Assembly (NCBI RefSeq): GCF_900636535.1
Contig: NZ_LR134289.1
Span: 4,047,001 to 4,111,000, forward strand
Length of the DNA stretch: 64,000 bases
Direction of reading: 5' to 3'
Source: Chryseobacterium gleum
Lineage (GTDB): Bacteria > Bacteroidota > Bacteroidia > Flavobacteriales > Weeksellaceae
Below are positions 49,790 to 59,234 of the stretch, piece after piece. A program made the translations under genes and the position numbers. Numbering within the stretch: position 1 is the first letter of the stretch; every line of letters starts with the position of its first letter. The notes beneath the pieces were generated by a model that worked only from the letters and a program-made list of their open reading frames with translations, was not told the DNA's origin and searched no databases.

Positions 49790-50761
49790 ATGAAGATTTT
49801 ATATGCATTCCAGGGTACCGGAAACGGACATGTAGCCAGAGCACAGGAAATAATTCCTCTCCTCAAAAAGCATGCATCGGTTGATACATTGATCAGTGGA
49901 CACCAATCGCAGTTAAAAGCTGATTTTGACATTGATTTCCAGTACAGAGGTATTTCCCTACTATATAATAAAACAGGCGGTTTATCCTATCGGAAAACGT
50001 TTACAGAGAATAAATTTATTGAAGCTGCGAAAACAATCAGAGAATTGGAACTTTCACAGTATGATTTAATCATCAATGATTATGAGCCTTTGACAGGGTG
50101 GGCTTCCAGGCTGAAAAAACTTCCCATGATAGAACTCAGCCATCAGGCTTCCATGAGCTTTCCGGAAACACCAAAACCAAAGAAAAGAGACTTTCTGGGA
50201 GAAATGATTTTAAAATATTATGTTCCCAGTGAAAGAAAAATAGGGTTTCATTTTGAAAATTATCATCCACAGATCAAAAAGCCTGTGATCAGAAGAAAAA
50301 TAAGAAATCTTAATCCTTATAAACAGGGATATTATCTTGTTTATCTTCCGAGTTTTGCGGATGAAAACATCATTAAAGTATTAAGGAAAATTCCTGTAGA
50401 ATGGAAAGTCTTTTCAAAATACAGCACAGTACAGGTTAAAGTAAAAAATGTGGAGGTATTTCCAATTGATGAAATGCAGTATCTGAAGTATTTTGAAGGC
50501 TGTGACGGAATTTTGTGTAATGCAGGTTTTGAGACTCCTGCAGAAGCATTATTTATGGACAAAAAATTGTTTGTAATTCCTATTCATAATCAATATGAAC
50601 AGGAATGTAACGCATGTGCCCTTGATCAAATGGGCATCCCGAATTCCAAAGTTTTAAATCTTAATGAAATTATGGAATGGGTAGCTTCTGATCATCATCT
50701 TAAAGTGGATTATCCGGATGATATTGAAGATATCCTGGTCAATGAAGTTTTAATTCTTTAA
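49790..50761 (+). CDS. GT-B glycosyltransferase (MurG/UgtP-like)
   Basis: 323 residues. The N-terminal domain starts MKILYAFQGTGNGHVARAQ with the glycine-rich loop of GT28-like enzymes. The C-terminal donor-binding part has CDGILCNAGFETPAEALFMDKKLFVIPI, the typical nucleotide-sugar site. Starts at the base after the phosphoesterase stop. Its 3' end overlaps the opposite GNAT gene by 12 bases. Confidence 0.85.
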   Translation: MKILYAFQGTGNGHVARAQEIIPLLKKHASVDTLISGHQSQLKADFDIDFQYRGISLLYNKTGGLSYRKTFTENKFIEAAKTIRELELSQYDLIINDYEPLTGWASRLKKLPMIELSHQASMSFPETPKPKKRDFLGEMILKYYVPSERKIGFHFENYHPQIKKPVIRRKIRNLNPYKQGYYLVYLPSFADENIIKVLRKIPVEWKVFSKYSTVQVKVKNVEVFPIDEMQYLKYFEGCDGILCNAGFETPAEALFMDKKLFVIPIHNQYEQECNACALDQMGIPNSKVLNLNEIMEWVASDHHLKVDYPDDIEDILVNEVLIL

Positions 50762-51040
50762 AAAGATATCGTCCACATCACTCATTCTCATCATCACAGA
50801 TCTTGCATACGAACAGTGTGGATATACTTTCCAATTGTTTTCTCTGGCAAATCTGATAGCTTCTTCTACTAAAAATTTTCCCATTCCCCTGCCTTCAAAT
50901 TCCGGATGTACCAATACAAAAGAGATAATCAATTTGTGGTCTTCAGGGAAAATAGTATAGGTAAGTCTGCCGACTTCTTTTATTTCATTATTTAAAGTAA
51001 GAACTCCGCCGTTTCCGGATTTATTGTTTTCAAATTTCAT
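50750..51040 (-). CDS. Small GNAT N-acetyltransferase (YjdJ type)
   Basis: 96 residues from ATG 51040 (MKFENNKSGNGG); the frame stays open upstream into a repeat region and that part lacks similarity. The acetyl-CoA loop is HPEFEGRGMGKFLVEEAIRFAREN, followed by VYPHCSYARSVM. This matches the short GNAT group related to human GTLF3B/YjdJ. Target unknown. Convergent 12-base overlap with the glycosyltransferase. Confidence 0.87.
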   Translation of the reverse strand: MKFENNKSGNGGVLTLNNEIKEVGRLTYTIFPEDHKLIISFVLVHPEFEGRGMGKFLVEEAIRFARENNWKVYPHCSYARSVMMRMSDVDDIFLKN

Positions 51041-51093
51041 GATTCTGAACTTTATGGTTAATATACAAAAATTGAACCGACCTTTGCATAAGT

Positions 51094-51180
51094 AATAAGC
51101 AATAAGCAATAAGTGTTGCTGTCAATCTCGCTCAATACTTTTCAAATTGACCATTCACTTGCGAAGCAAAATTGACCATT
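51094..51180. repeat. Short direct repeats in the RDD-GNAT intergenic region
   Basis: AATAAGC is repeated nearly three times at 51094-51114. AAATTGACCATT occurs at 51144-51155 and again at 51169-51180. The motif GCAATAAGCAATA recurs near 58774 before the OsmC gene, so it may be a dispersed family. Confidence 0.6.
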
Positions 51181-51187
51181 GACCTAC

Positions 51188-51937
51188 CTAATTATCTTTT
51201 CCTGTATAATAATTATAATCTTTGATAATTACACCGATGAACTGCCTTTCCGTCATTTTTGTAGGATCTATTTCCAGCTTCAGAATACTTTTGATCTTAT
51301 CAGACAGTTTACTGATGATCTGGCGGTCATCCGCTTTTAACGCTTTGGTGTAATTATCTTTGATGATTCTCATATCATTATCACTCAGGGCAATCACCTG
51401 TGGGAAGGAAGGAATGTAATCTTCGTGGATATTTTCTAAAATGGTATGGGAGATATTAATGTTGTTTTTTAGAGAAATAACAGCTGTTCCGGAAGCAATG
51501 TCCCCTAAACGCTGATTGTTTTTAGAAACAATCATAGAGATAAGTCCTACCACTCCAGCAAAGGAAACATCAACAATTCTGAATATCCAGCGAATCATAT
51601 AATCCGCAAAACTTGCCTGGTAACCGTCAATCTTCACTACTTTGATTTTCATGAGCTTTTTGCCGGGAGTCTGGCCTTCCATAAGGCTTTCCAGTACAAG
51701 AGGATAAATGTAGATAGGAAATGTAAGAATAAGATATACAGCTCTTACAGACCACTCATCAAGGCCATCTAATAAATATCCCAGATCGAAAATATTGAAG
51801 AACAGATACAGAATGATCATTACATAGGCAATCCTGATCAGAAGATCAATAATGAAGGCGAGCATCCTTTCTCCTACACCTGCAATATTAAAATTAATAT
51901 TTACATTTTGTGAGGTATTTATCGCGATTTGAGACAT
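51188..51937 (-). CDS. RDD-family membrane protein
   Basis: 249 residues. RDD signature: VGERMLAFIIDLLIRIAYV at about 22-40, EGQTPGKKLMKIKVV, and a second Arg-rich helix (YMIRWIFRIVDVSFAG). Four membrane helices, then a cytosolic tail. Divergent from the SpoIIM-like gene with only 28 bases between starts; this pairing is frequent in Bacteroidota and links RDD to the MoxR/DUF58 cluster. Confidence 0.9.
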   Translation of the reverse strand: MSQIAINTSQNVNINFNIAGVGERMLAFIIDLLIRIAYVMIILYLFFNIFDLGYLLDGLDEWSVRAVYLILTFPIYIYPLVLESLMEGQTPGKKLMKIKVVKIDGYQASFADYMIRWIFRIVDVSFAGVVGLISMIVSKNNQRLGDIASGTAVISLKNNINISHTILENIHEDYIPSFPQVIALSDNDMRIIKDNYTKALKADDRQIISKLSDKIKSILKLEIDPTKMTERQFIGVIIKDYNYYTGKDN

Positions 51938-51965
51938 ATTTTTTATTATTTTAGCCTTAACAATT

Positions 51966-52949
51966 ATGAGAGAAGTTTATTTCATTAAACAAAATAAAGA
52001 AAAATGGTTGGGAATAGAACAGGTTATTCAAGGGAAAATTAAAAAAAATCCTGATGACCTGTCTTCGTTGTATATAAACCTGATCAATGATCTTTCTTTT
52101 GCCCAGACCTATTATCCCAAAAGTAACACAACAGTTTACCTGAATCATTTGTCTGCACAGATTTTTCAGAAGATTTATAAAACCAAAAGGGTAGAAGAGA
52201 ACAGGCTGGTTTACTTTTTCAAAACTGAAGTTCCGCTGCTGATATACCATTACCGGAGATATCTTATGTATGCCTTTCTCTTTTTCATATTATTTACTTT
52301 AATTGGTGTTCTTTCTGCAGTTTATGATAAAGACTTTGTCAATATCATTCTGGGCGAAGGATATGTGAATGAAACCATTGAAAATATTAAAAGTAATAAT
52401 GCTGTAGGGGTTTATCAGAATGGAAGTACATGGGGAAGCACCATCGGGATTATATTTAATAATATTCAGGTAGGTGCAAAGTTATATATTTACGGAATTG
52501 CGGGTGGAGTAGGGACGTTATATGCACTGCTCTCGAACAGTGTCATGCTGGGAGCTTTTCAATACTTTTTCTATGATTATGGAGCTTTGAAAGACAGCGC
52601 CAGGGGAATATGGCTTCACGGGGTTTTTGAAATTTTTGCCATGGTGGTGGAAGCCATGTGTGGATTGATTCTGGGAGCCTCTATTTTATTTCCAAGAACC
52701 TTTTCAAGGTTTAATTCTTTTAAAAAAGGATTTAAAGATTCATTTAAAATATTTTTGAGTACGGTTCCTTTCACTATCTGTGCAGGAATTATAGAAGGAT
52801 ATGTCACCAGACACGCATTGAAGATGCCTTTAATTTTGAACCTTATCATTATTTTTGGCTCACTGGCAATTATTGGATACTACTATTTTGTGTATCCGTC
52901 TGTTGTTTACAAAAAAACTAATAAACTGATCAATGATACAATTTTATAA
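51966..52949 (+). CDS. Stage II sporulation protein M-like membrane protein (DUF95)
   Basis: 327 residues. A cytosolic N-terminus of about 95 residues is followed by six or so membrane helices (YLMYAFLFFILFTLIGVLSAV; GAKLYIYGIAGGVGTLYALLSNSVMLGAF; HGVFEIFAMVVEAMCGLILGASI). This fits SpoIIM-like proteins found outside sporulators. First gene of the plus-strand cluster; overlaps the next gene by 17 bases. Confidence 0.88.
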   Translation: MREVYFIKQNKEKWLGIEQVIQGKIKKNPDDLSSLYINLINDLSFAQTYYPKSNTTVYLNHLSAQIFQKIYKTKRVEENRLVYFFKTEVPLLIYHYRRYLMYAFLFFILFTLIGVLSAVYDKDFVNIILGEGYVNETIENIKSNNAVGVYQNGSTWGSTIGIIFNNIQVGAKLYIYGIAGGVGTLYALLSNSVMLGAFQYFFYDYGALKDSARGIWLHGVFEIFAMVVEAMCGLILGASILFPRTFSRFNSFKKGFKDSFKIFLSTVPFTICAGIIEGYVTRHALKMPLILNLIIIFGSLAIIGYYYFVYPSVVYKKTNKLINDTIL

Positions 52950-53895
52950 AAAAAGAGATTTTGGAACTTTTATAAGTGATAGCTTCAATTTTTTCAAATT
53001 ATACGGTAAGAATTACTTTAAAAACTACATCCTGATCAATGGTTTGCTTTTGATCTTAATGGTCACTGTTGTGATTTTCGGTTATAAAGAGCTTTTTTCC
53101 CAGATATTCGGATCTAATCTGGGCGGTGAAACCTATTATTTTGAACAGTATTTTTCAGAAAATTCCGGAATGCTGATTACGGTCGGATTACTGACTTTCC
53201 TTCTTTTCATGGTTTTAATGATCGTGAATTACCTGTATCCGGTTTTTTATTTAAAAAGAATTGCACAGGGAGCAGAAAAGATAAAAACAGATGAAATTCT
53301 GAGTGATTTTAAAAACAATGCCGGGAGAATAGCTAAATTATGCCTTGGAATGATCTTTATCGTCACACCGGCAATTTTATTTGTGTTAGGCTTTTCTTAT
53401 ATTCTGATTTTTATTATTATCGGATTTTTTTTGATACTGCTTCTTTATCCCACAATATTTAATTTCACTACATTTCTGATGTATGATCACTTTAATTCGG
53501 ACAGAGGTTTTTGGGGAAGCTTGAGCTATGCTTTAAGATCGCAGTTTTCCTATCCGAATGGCAGTGAAAAATCTCCCTACTGGAAATACTGGGGAGCTGC
53601 ATTTGTCATGTTCATTATTATTTACATGATCACGTCAATTTTTACATTCATTCCGATAATGTTTTTTTACGGATCTCTTCTTACCACTACACCGGATGGA
53701 AACTTTGAACAGAATCCTTTTACAGGAACTGCAGGCATTTTGTTTTTTGTATTCTATGGAATTTCAATGCTGCTTTCTTTTTTCCTTTCCAATCTGATGT
53801 ATGTTAATGCGGGATTGATGTATTATGACAGCAGAACAGATCTTCACCAGAAAGTAGAACTTGCGGAAATAGACACTATCGGAATCAATGAATAG
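52933..53895 (+). CDS. Polytopic membrane protein in the MoxR cluster
   Basis: 320 residues with six membrane helices and an N-terminal FYKKRDFGTFISDSFNFFKLYGKNYFKNY stretch typical of membrane proteins beside SpoIIM in Bacteroidota. No named domain recognised. Overlaps both neighbours by a few bases, so translation is probably coupled. Confidence 0.78.
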   Translation: MIQFYKKRDFGTFISDSFNFFKLYGKNYFKNYILINGLLLILMVTVVIFGYKELFSQIFGSNLGGETYYFEQYFSENSGMLITVGLLTFLLFMVLMIVNYLYPVFYLKRIAQGAEKIKTDEILSDFKNNAGRIAKLCLGMIFIVTPAILFVLGFSYILIFIIIGFFLILLLYPTIFNFTTFLMYDHFNSDRGFWGSLSYALRSQFSYPNGSEKSPYWKYWGAAFVMFIIIYMITSIFTFIPIMFFYGSLLTTTPDGNFEQNPFTGTAGILFFVFYGISMLLSFFLSNLMYVNAGLMYYDSRTDLHQKVELAEIDTIGINE

Positions 53896-54673
53896 AATTC
53901 TTTTTTTCTTACTGCTTTTCTTTTCTTCTGGGCTGGTTCATGCTCAGGATGATACTTCTGATGATCTGGTAGATTCATTATATACAACCGGGCATTACAG
54001 AAATATGCTGCGTGCAGACTCTGTATTGATGAAAAATCCGGTATCGGAGAATGAGGTTTATCCGAAAACTTTTAAAGAAAATATTCCTTCAAGATATAAA
54101 GGAAATGAGTTCGATTATTCGGTGTCAAAACCGAGAGAATCTTTCTTTCAAAAGCTGATGAGAAAAATCAACCAGATTATCCAGGGGATTTTTGGTGAAA
54201 CAGCTATGACTAAGTCTGCAGAATTCACTACCATTCTTATCCGCCTTTTTGCAATTATTCTGGTAGGCTTCCTGCTGTATTTCATCATTAAATACATCAT
54301 GGGAAAGGACGGGAATTTTATTTTCGGTAAAAGGAATAAAAAACTGGATATCAATGTGCAGGAACTTCATGAGAATATCCACGAGATCAATTTTCCTGAA
54401 AGTATTGCCCAATTTGAGCTGTCAGGAGATTACCGTTCTGCAATACGTTATCAGTTCCTGTTTATTCTTAAAAAGTTGAGTGACAAAAAACTGATCAGCT
54501 GGAATCCTGAAAAAACAAATAAAGATTATGCTGCAGAGTTAAAAACTCCTCATCTGAAAAACGATTTTTCAAACCTGTCTTATATTTTTGATTATGTCTG
54601 GTATGGCGAATTCAACATTGAAGAAGAAAGCTATCAGAAATTTAAAAACCAATATCAGGCATTTAAACCATAA
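53888..54673 (+). CDS. DUF4129 domain protein
   Basis: 261 residues. Signal peptide (GLVHAQ), a periplasmic part with RADSVLMKNPVSENEVYPKTF, a membrane helix at about 115-138, and a C-terminal DUF4129-like helical domain (SGDYRSAIRYQFLFILKKLSDK, WNPEKTNKDYAAEL, YVWYGEFNIEE). DUF4129 commonly travels with transglutaminase, MoxR and DUF58 genes. Confidence 0.86.
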   Translation: MNRILFFLLLFFSSGLVHAQDDTSDDLVDSLYTTGHYRNMLRADSVLMKNPVSENEVYPKTFKENIPSRYKGNEFDYSVSKPRESFFQKLMRKINQIIQGIFGETAMTKSAEFTTILIRLFAIILVGFLLYFIIKYIMGKDGNFIFGKRNKKLDINVQELHENIHEINFPESIAQFELSGDYRSAIRYQFLFILKKLSDKKLISWNPEKTNKDYAAELKTPHLKNDFSNLSYIFDYVWYGEFNIEEESYQKFKNQYQAFKP

Positions 54674-54684
54674 CAACAGTAACC

Positions 54685-55842
54685 ATGAATAAAACTTTCA
54701 AAACATATGCTGCAATTTTCATCATTGTGATGATTATTCTGGCATTGCTTGAAGTTAACAAAAAAGAAACGACAGACTGGCGGAAGAATTTTGATATCAA
54801 TGAAAAGTCGCCGTTCGGACTGTTTGTTTTTAATAATGAAGCCAAATATCTTTTTAAGAACAATCTGAAAAAGGTGGAGCAGACGCCTTATGAATATTAC
54901 AGCCAGCATAAAAAAGATGTTCACAATATTATTGTTATTGAAAACAACCTTGACGGCGAATCGTGGAAAAAAATCCTGACCCAGGTCTCCGAAGGGTCAG
55001 ATGCCTTTCTGATGGTAACCCGAATGCCGAAAGAAGTTTCAGACAGTATCGGATATTATGATTCGGAAATCTCTTTTGAAGAAGAGAATGTTCTGAAGCT
55101 TACCGACAAAAAATTTCAGAATGATTTTATTAAGATGGATAAATTTCCGTCAGGAAGAGGATTTTCCTTCATCAAACCTAAAGTAGAAGTACTTGGGAAA
55201 ACTGTGGAGAAAAAGAATACGGATCAGGCCAACTTTATTAAAGTTAAGTTTGGAAAAGGAAATATCTATGCACACACAGAACCGCTTTTTCTGACCAATT
55301 ATTATCTGCTGAAACCGGGAAATGCAAAATACGCACAGGATGTATTCTCCTATCTTCCGGATAGAGAAACGCTTTGGTTCGTTTCAAATAAAAGTTCAAC
55401 ATCACGTTTCTTTATGCGGTTTGTATTGTCAAATCCGGCTTTAAAATATGCATGGTGGGTGTTTTTAGGAGGGCTTGTTCTTTTTATTTTCTTTAATGCC
55501 AAAAGAAAACAGAGAATAGTACCTGTAACGGAGCCATTAAGAAATACTTCCCTGGATTTTGTAAAAAGTATTGGAAATCTTTATCTTCAGGAAGGTGATT
55601 TTCATGATATGATGGCAAAAAAAGCCCAGTATTTTCTGAATAAAGTAAGAATGGATCTGCTGATTGATACTCAGCATCTGGATGAGGAATTTGCTAAAAA
55701 ATTACAACTGAAGACCGGGAAAACCATGGAGATGATCAATGAGGCGATAATGCTTATTAAAAAAGCTCAGGATCCCTATGCCAGCGTAATGAAGGAAGAT
55801 CTTACAAGAATTAATAAGCTTCTTGATGAAATACTTAGATAA
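54685..55842 (+). CDS. DUF4350-type membrane protein
   Basis: 385 residues. An N-terminal helix (about 6-25) is followed by an extracytoplasmic alpha/beta region resembling DUF4350 (FGLFVFNNEAKYLF, NIIVIENNLDGESWKKILT, FGKGNIYAHTEPLFLTNYYLL). A second helix lies at about 255-273 (YAWWVFLGGLVLFIFFNAKRKQ), then a cytosolic helical tail. Follows the DUF4129 gene by 11 bases and belongs to the same operon. Confidence 0.84.
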   Translation: MNKTFKTYAAIFIIVMIILALLEVNKKETTDWRKNFDINEKSPFGLFVFNNEAKYLFKNNLKKVEQTPYEYYSQHKKDVHNIIVIENNLDGESWKKILTQVSEGSDAFLMVTRMPKEVSDSIGYYDSEISFEEENVLKLTDKKFQNDFIKMDKFPSGRGFSFIKPKVEVLGKTVEKKNTDQANFIKVKFGKGNIYAHTEPLFLTNYYLLKPGNAKYAQDVFSYLPDRETLWFVSNKSSTSRFFMRFVLSNPALKYAWWVFLGGLVLFIFFNAKRKQRIVPVTEPLRNTSLDFVKSIGNLYLQEGDFHDMMAKKAQYFLNKVRMDLLIDTQHLDEEFAKKLQLKTGKTMEMINEAIMLIKKAQDPYASVMKEDLTRINKLLDEILR

Positions 55843-55929
55843 TATAACAAAATAATAATATGACGAGATAGCAGTTTCCCAATAATTGTTATATTGATAC
55901 ATTGCTAGATTGGTAAATAAAAATTTATT

Positions 55930-56961
55930 ATGGAAAACTTTGATAACCCCAATATAGAAAACCAAGGCTCTATAGACCTTAATAAACAGGAAGAGCAGTT
56001 CCAGTCGAGAATTGATATGATAGAGCTTCGCGCAAGCTTAGAGAAAGTAAAATCTGAGATCGGAAAAGTAATTGTAGGACAGGAGAAGATGATTGAACAT
56101 CTTTTGGCTGCTTTACTTTCAAACGGACACGTTCTGATTGAAGGTGTTCCGGGAGTAGCCAAGACAATTACAGCAAAATTATTGGCTAAGACCATCGATG
56201 TTGGCTTCAGCAGAATCCAGTTTACGCCGGACCTGATGCCTTCTGATATCCTGGGAACATCTGTATTTAATGTAAAAAATTCAGAGTTTGAATTTAAAAA
56301 AGGACCTGTTTTTTCTAACTTTATCCTGATTGATGAAATCAACAGATCGCCGGCAAAAACCCAGTCAGCATTATTTGAGGTAATGGAAGAAAGACAGATC
56401 ACAATGGATGGCACACGCTATACAATGGAAGAACCTTTTCTGGTGATAGCAACACAGAACCCCATTGAGCATGAAGGAACATACCGTCTTCCGGAAGCTC
56501 AGCTGGACCGTTTTCTGTTCAAAATTAATGTAGGTTACCCTAATCTTGAGCAGGAAATCGCCATTATTAAAAATCAGCACGAAAGTAAAAAAGAAGATAA
56601 AACAGAAGGCATACACCGTGTTATCACCGCTGAACAATTAAAAAATTATCAGCATCTGGTAAAAGAAATCATTGTGGAAGCCCAGTTGATGGAATATATT
56701 GCTAAAATTATCATTAACACCAGAGAAAACCAGTTTTTATATCTTGGTGCTTCTCCTAGAGCTTCATTGGCGCTTCTTACAGCTTCAAAAGCATTTGCAG
56801 CCATCAGAGGAAGAGATTTTGTAACTCCTGAAGATATCAAAGAGTCTTGTTACGCAGTTCTGAGACACAGAGTAATTGTATCTCCCGAAAGAGAAATGGA
56901 AGGCCTTACAGCAGATGAAATTATCCGTCAGATTTTAGAAGGAATAGAAATACCTAGGTAG
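55930..56961 (+). CDS. MoxR-family AAA+ ATPase
   Basis: 343 residues. P-loop GVPGVAKT (72-79), Walker B with FILIDEINRSPAKTQSALFEVMEERQIT, sensor region ATQNPIEHEGTYRLPEAQLDRF, and C-terminal lid with GASPRASLAL. MoxR proteins are chaperone-like ATPases that mature partner complexes, usually with DUF58 and VWA proteins. No VWA gene is visible here; the DUF58 partner is at 57442, with a four-helix-bundle element between. Confidence 0.95.
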   Translation: MENFDNPNIENQGSIDLNKQEEQFQSRIDMIELRASLEKVKSEIGKVIVGQEKMIEHLLAALLSNGHVLIEGVPGVAKTITAKLLAKTIDVGFSRIQFTPDLMPSDILGTSVFNVKNSEFEFKKGPVFSNFILIDEINRSPAKTQSALFEVMEERQITMDGTRYTMEEPFLVIATQNPIEHEGTYRLPEAQLDRFLFKINVGYPNLEQEIAIIKNQHESKKEDKTEGIHRVITAEQLKNYQHLVKEIIVEAQLMEYIAKIIINTRENQFLYLGASPRASLALLTASKAFAAIRGRDFVTPEDIKESCYAVLRHRVIVSPEREMEGLTADEIIRQILEGIEIPR

Positions 56962-56965
56962 ATAA

Positions 56966-57437
56966 TAGTTGGCAGGTAGGAGGTGATAGCGGTGAATGTT
57001 TAATAGTTACAAAATTATCATATATGGCAAATTTTAAAGCGCTTTTAGTTTGGCAGAAATCGATTGACTTTGTTACTGAAATTTATAGGATTACTGAAGT
57101 ATTTCCCAAAACCGAAATGTATGGATTAATATCACAAATCAGACGAGCCGCCATTTCTATACCCTCCAATATTGCAGAAGGGAACTCAAGAAGAAGTAAA
57201 CCTGATTATCTGCAATTTTTAAAAATATCAAGAGGCAGTTGTGCAGAAGTAGAAACACAATTGATAATTTCAAAAAATCTCGGTTTTTTAAATGAAGATG
57301 ATTATTTCAAACTAAACCAGAAGATTATAGAAATATCTAAAATGTTGAATGGACTCATTAATTCCCTACAATAATAATGAATATAAAAAAGCTAATAAAC
57401 GACCATCTAAAACCTTTCATCTGCAACCTGCAACCTA
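56966..57437 (+). mobile_element. Candidate element 2: four-helix-bundle gene bracketed by inverted repeat
   Basis: 56966-56989 and the reverse complement of 57414-57437 match at 18 of 24 positions without gaps (core CAGGTnGnAGnTGA). The arms are unrelated in sequence to those of the element at 23981, yet the architecture is the same. It lies exactly between moxR and the DUF58 gene, starting 5 bases after the moxR stop. Mobility is inference. Confidence 0.5.
57024..57374 (+). CDS. Four-helix-bundle protein, second copy
   Basis: 116 residues. Family signature: FKALLVWQKSIDFVTEIYRITE, MYGLISQIRRAAISIPSNIAEGNSR, YLQFLKISRGSCAEVETQLIIS. It is the more common form of the family and only distantly similar to the copy at 24067. 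Inserted between two genes normally next to each other. Confidence 0.92.
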   Translation: MANFKALLVWQKSIDFVTEIYRITEVFPKTEMYGLISQIRRAAISIPSNIAEGNSRRSKPDYLQFLKISRGSCAEVETQLIISKNLGFLNEDDYFKLNQKIIEISKMLNGLINSLQ

Positions 57438-57441
57438 ACCA

Positions 57442-58764
57442 ATGAAAAACTTATACATCAATACCCGTTTCTTTTTTACGCTCGTTGGAGTGGGGATACT
57501 GTATGTTCTGGCATTTTTCTTTCAGGTGTTGATGTGGGTTGCCCATATTACACTGTTGATTTGTTTTCTGGCAGCAATGGTAGATTTTCTGCTGCTTTTT
57601 AATCAAAAGAACGCCTTACAGGTGCAAAGAATTTTGCCTGAAAAACTGTCCAACGGAGATGAGAATTTTGTAAAAATTGACATCAAAAATAATTATAGCT
57701 TTACCATATCCACTAAGATTATTGATGAAATACCGTTCCAGTTTCAGAAAAGAGATTTCCTGATCAAAAAACAGATCGCTTCGGGAGCAAATACCTTTTT
57801 TCAATATTCTTTAGAACCTAAAGAAAGGGGTGAATATCATTTCGGAGGTCTGAATGTCTATGGATCATCACCATTGGGCTTCATTTCAAAAAGATTTATT
57901 TTCCAGAAAGATGCTATGCTGCCTTCTTATCCGTCTTTTATCCATCTCAGAAAATATGAACTGATGGCTATTCAGAGTGAATTTTTATTAGGCGGAATCA
58001 AGAAAGTCAGAAAGCTGGGACATACCATGGAATTTGAGCAGATCAAAGAATATGTTGCCGGAGACGATATCAGGACGATCAACTGGAAAGCCACTTCGAA
58101 AACAAACCGTCTTATGGTCAACCAGTTTCAGGATGAGAAGTCACAGCGTATTTTTATGCTGATTGATAAAGGAAGAACCATGAAAATGCCTTTCAACGGA
58201 TTAAGTCTGCTGGATTATTCTATTAATGCAACAATGGCGTTGTCTCATATTATTTTGAGAAAGGGAGACAGAGCCGGAATGATGACCTTTTCCAAGAAAG
58301 CTGAAAATAAAATTGCTGCCGATAATAAGTCCGGCCAACTGAAGAAAATCTCCGAAGCCCTTTATAATATCAAAACAGATTTCTTTGAAAGTGATTTTAA
58401 CCGTTTGTATCAGGATGTAAAATATTCTATCAATCAAAGAAGCTTGATTCTGCTTTTTACCAATTTTGAGACATTGGATGGATTGAACCGCCAATTGAAA
58501 TATCTTCGCGGAATTGCTAAAAACCATTTACTGGTCGTTGTATTCTTCAAAAATTCAGAATTGCAGACACTGATCAACAAAAATCCTGAAAATATGCAGG
58601 AAATCTATGACGAAATCATTGCTGAAAAATTTGAGTTTGAAAAGAAACTGATTATCCAGGAACTCCGTAAATACGGAATTTATACCGTTTATACCCTTCC
58701 GGAAAATTTGAATATCGATGTTATCAATAAATATCTGGAGATAAAAGCGAGAGGAATTTTATAA
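57442..58764 (+). CDS. DUF58 domain protein (MoxR partner)
   Basis: 440 residues. Two membrane helices at about 10-55, a beta-rich domain, then the DUF58 core: KLGHTMEFEQIKEYVAGDDIRTINWKAT near 205-230 and a VWA-like fold (IFMLIDKGRTMKMPF with a MIDAS-like Asp-x-Gly). Works with MoxR in an uncharacterised envelope or chaperone process. The ATG follows immediately after the inverted-repeat arm. Confidence 0.92.
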   Translation: MKNLYINTRFFFTLVGVGILYVLAFFFQVLMWVAHITLLICFLAAMVDFLLLFNQKNALQVQRILPEKLSNGDENFVKIDIKNNYSFTISTKIIDEIPFQFQKRDFLIKKQIASGANTFFQYSLEPKERGEYHFGGLNVYGSSPLGFISKRFIFQKDAMLPSYPSFIHLRKYELMAIQSEFLLGGIKKVRKLGHTMEFEQIKEYVAGDDIRTINWKATSKTNRLMVNQFQDEKSQRIFMLIDKGRTMKMPFNGLSLLDYSINATMALSHIILRKGDRAGMMTFSKKAENKIAADNKSGQLKKISEALYNIKTDFFESDFNRLYQDVKYSINQRSLILLFTNFETLDGLNRQLKYLRGIAKNHLLVVVFFKNSELQTLINKNPENMQEIYDEIIAEKFEFEKKLIIQELRKYGIYTVYTLPENLNIDVINKYLEIKARGIL

Positions 58765-58769
58765 CTTTG
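58762..58769 (+). promoter_or_regulatory. Candidate -7 element of the OsmC gene
   Basis: TAACTTTG followed by C, an exact TAnnTTTG match, whose first three bases are the stop codon of the DUF58 gene; 22 bases before the ATG. No clear -33 partner. Confidence 0.45.
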
Positions 58770-58791
58770 CAGAAGCAATAAGCAATACATA

Positions 58792-59211
58792 ATGAAAATT
58801 ACACTTAACAGAATAAACGACGATTTTTTATTTGAATGTACCAATGCTCAGGGAAATTCTATTCTTTTGGATAATACTTCCCAGCCGGGAGCAAAAGGAG
58901 TTTCTCCAATGGAAAGTGTACTGATGGCAGTAGCGGGATGTAGCGGAATTGATGTAGTTTCCATTTTAAAGAAGCAGCGTCAGGAGATCAAAAGTTTTCA
59001 GGCAGAGGTAGAAGGAGAAAGAGTACAGGTAGAAGATGCAAAACCTTTTAAATCAATTAATGTTAAATTTCTTTTGGAAGGAGAAATTGATCCTAAAAAA
59101 GCACTAAAGGCTGCAGAACTTTCTTTTGAAAAATATTGTTCAGTGTCAAAAACTCTGGAACCGAATGTAGAAATCGGATACGAAGTCTATGTGAACGGAG
59201 AAAAAATTTAA
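58792..59211 (+). CDS. OsmC/YhfA-family protein
   Basis: 139 residues. OsmC fold with SPMESVLMAVAGCSGIDVVSILKKQRQ, one of the two catalytic cysteines (AGCSG), and the second in SFEKYCSVSKTL. Such proteins reduce organic hydroperoxides or, in the YhfA group, have less clear roles. Single-gene unit closed by a terminator. Confidence 0.9.
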   Translation: MKITLNRINDDFLFECTNAQGNSILLDNTSQPGAKGVSPMESVLMAVAGCSGIDVVSILKKQRQEIKSFQAEVEGERVQVEDAKPFKSINVKFLLEGEIDPKKALKAAELSFEKYCSVSKTLEPNVEIGYEVYVNGEKI

Positions 59212-59234
59212 TCTCTTACTTAAAAATATAGAAA

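Noticed and set aside
55905..56414. 169-codon minus-strand frame across moxR
   Set aside because: Antisense shadow of a conserved AAA+ gene; Ser/Ile/Pro-rich with no recognisable fold.
51188..58764. A complete BatA/BatB aerotolerance operon
   Set aside because: MoxR and DUF58 are present but no VWA (BatA/BatB) or TPR genes follow in the window; the DUF58 gene is followed by OsmC.
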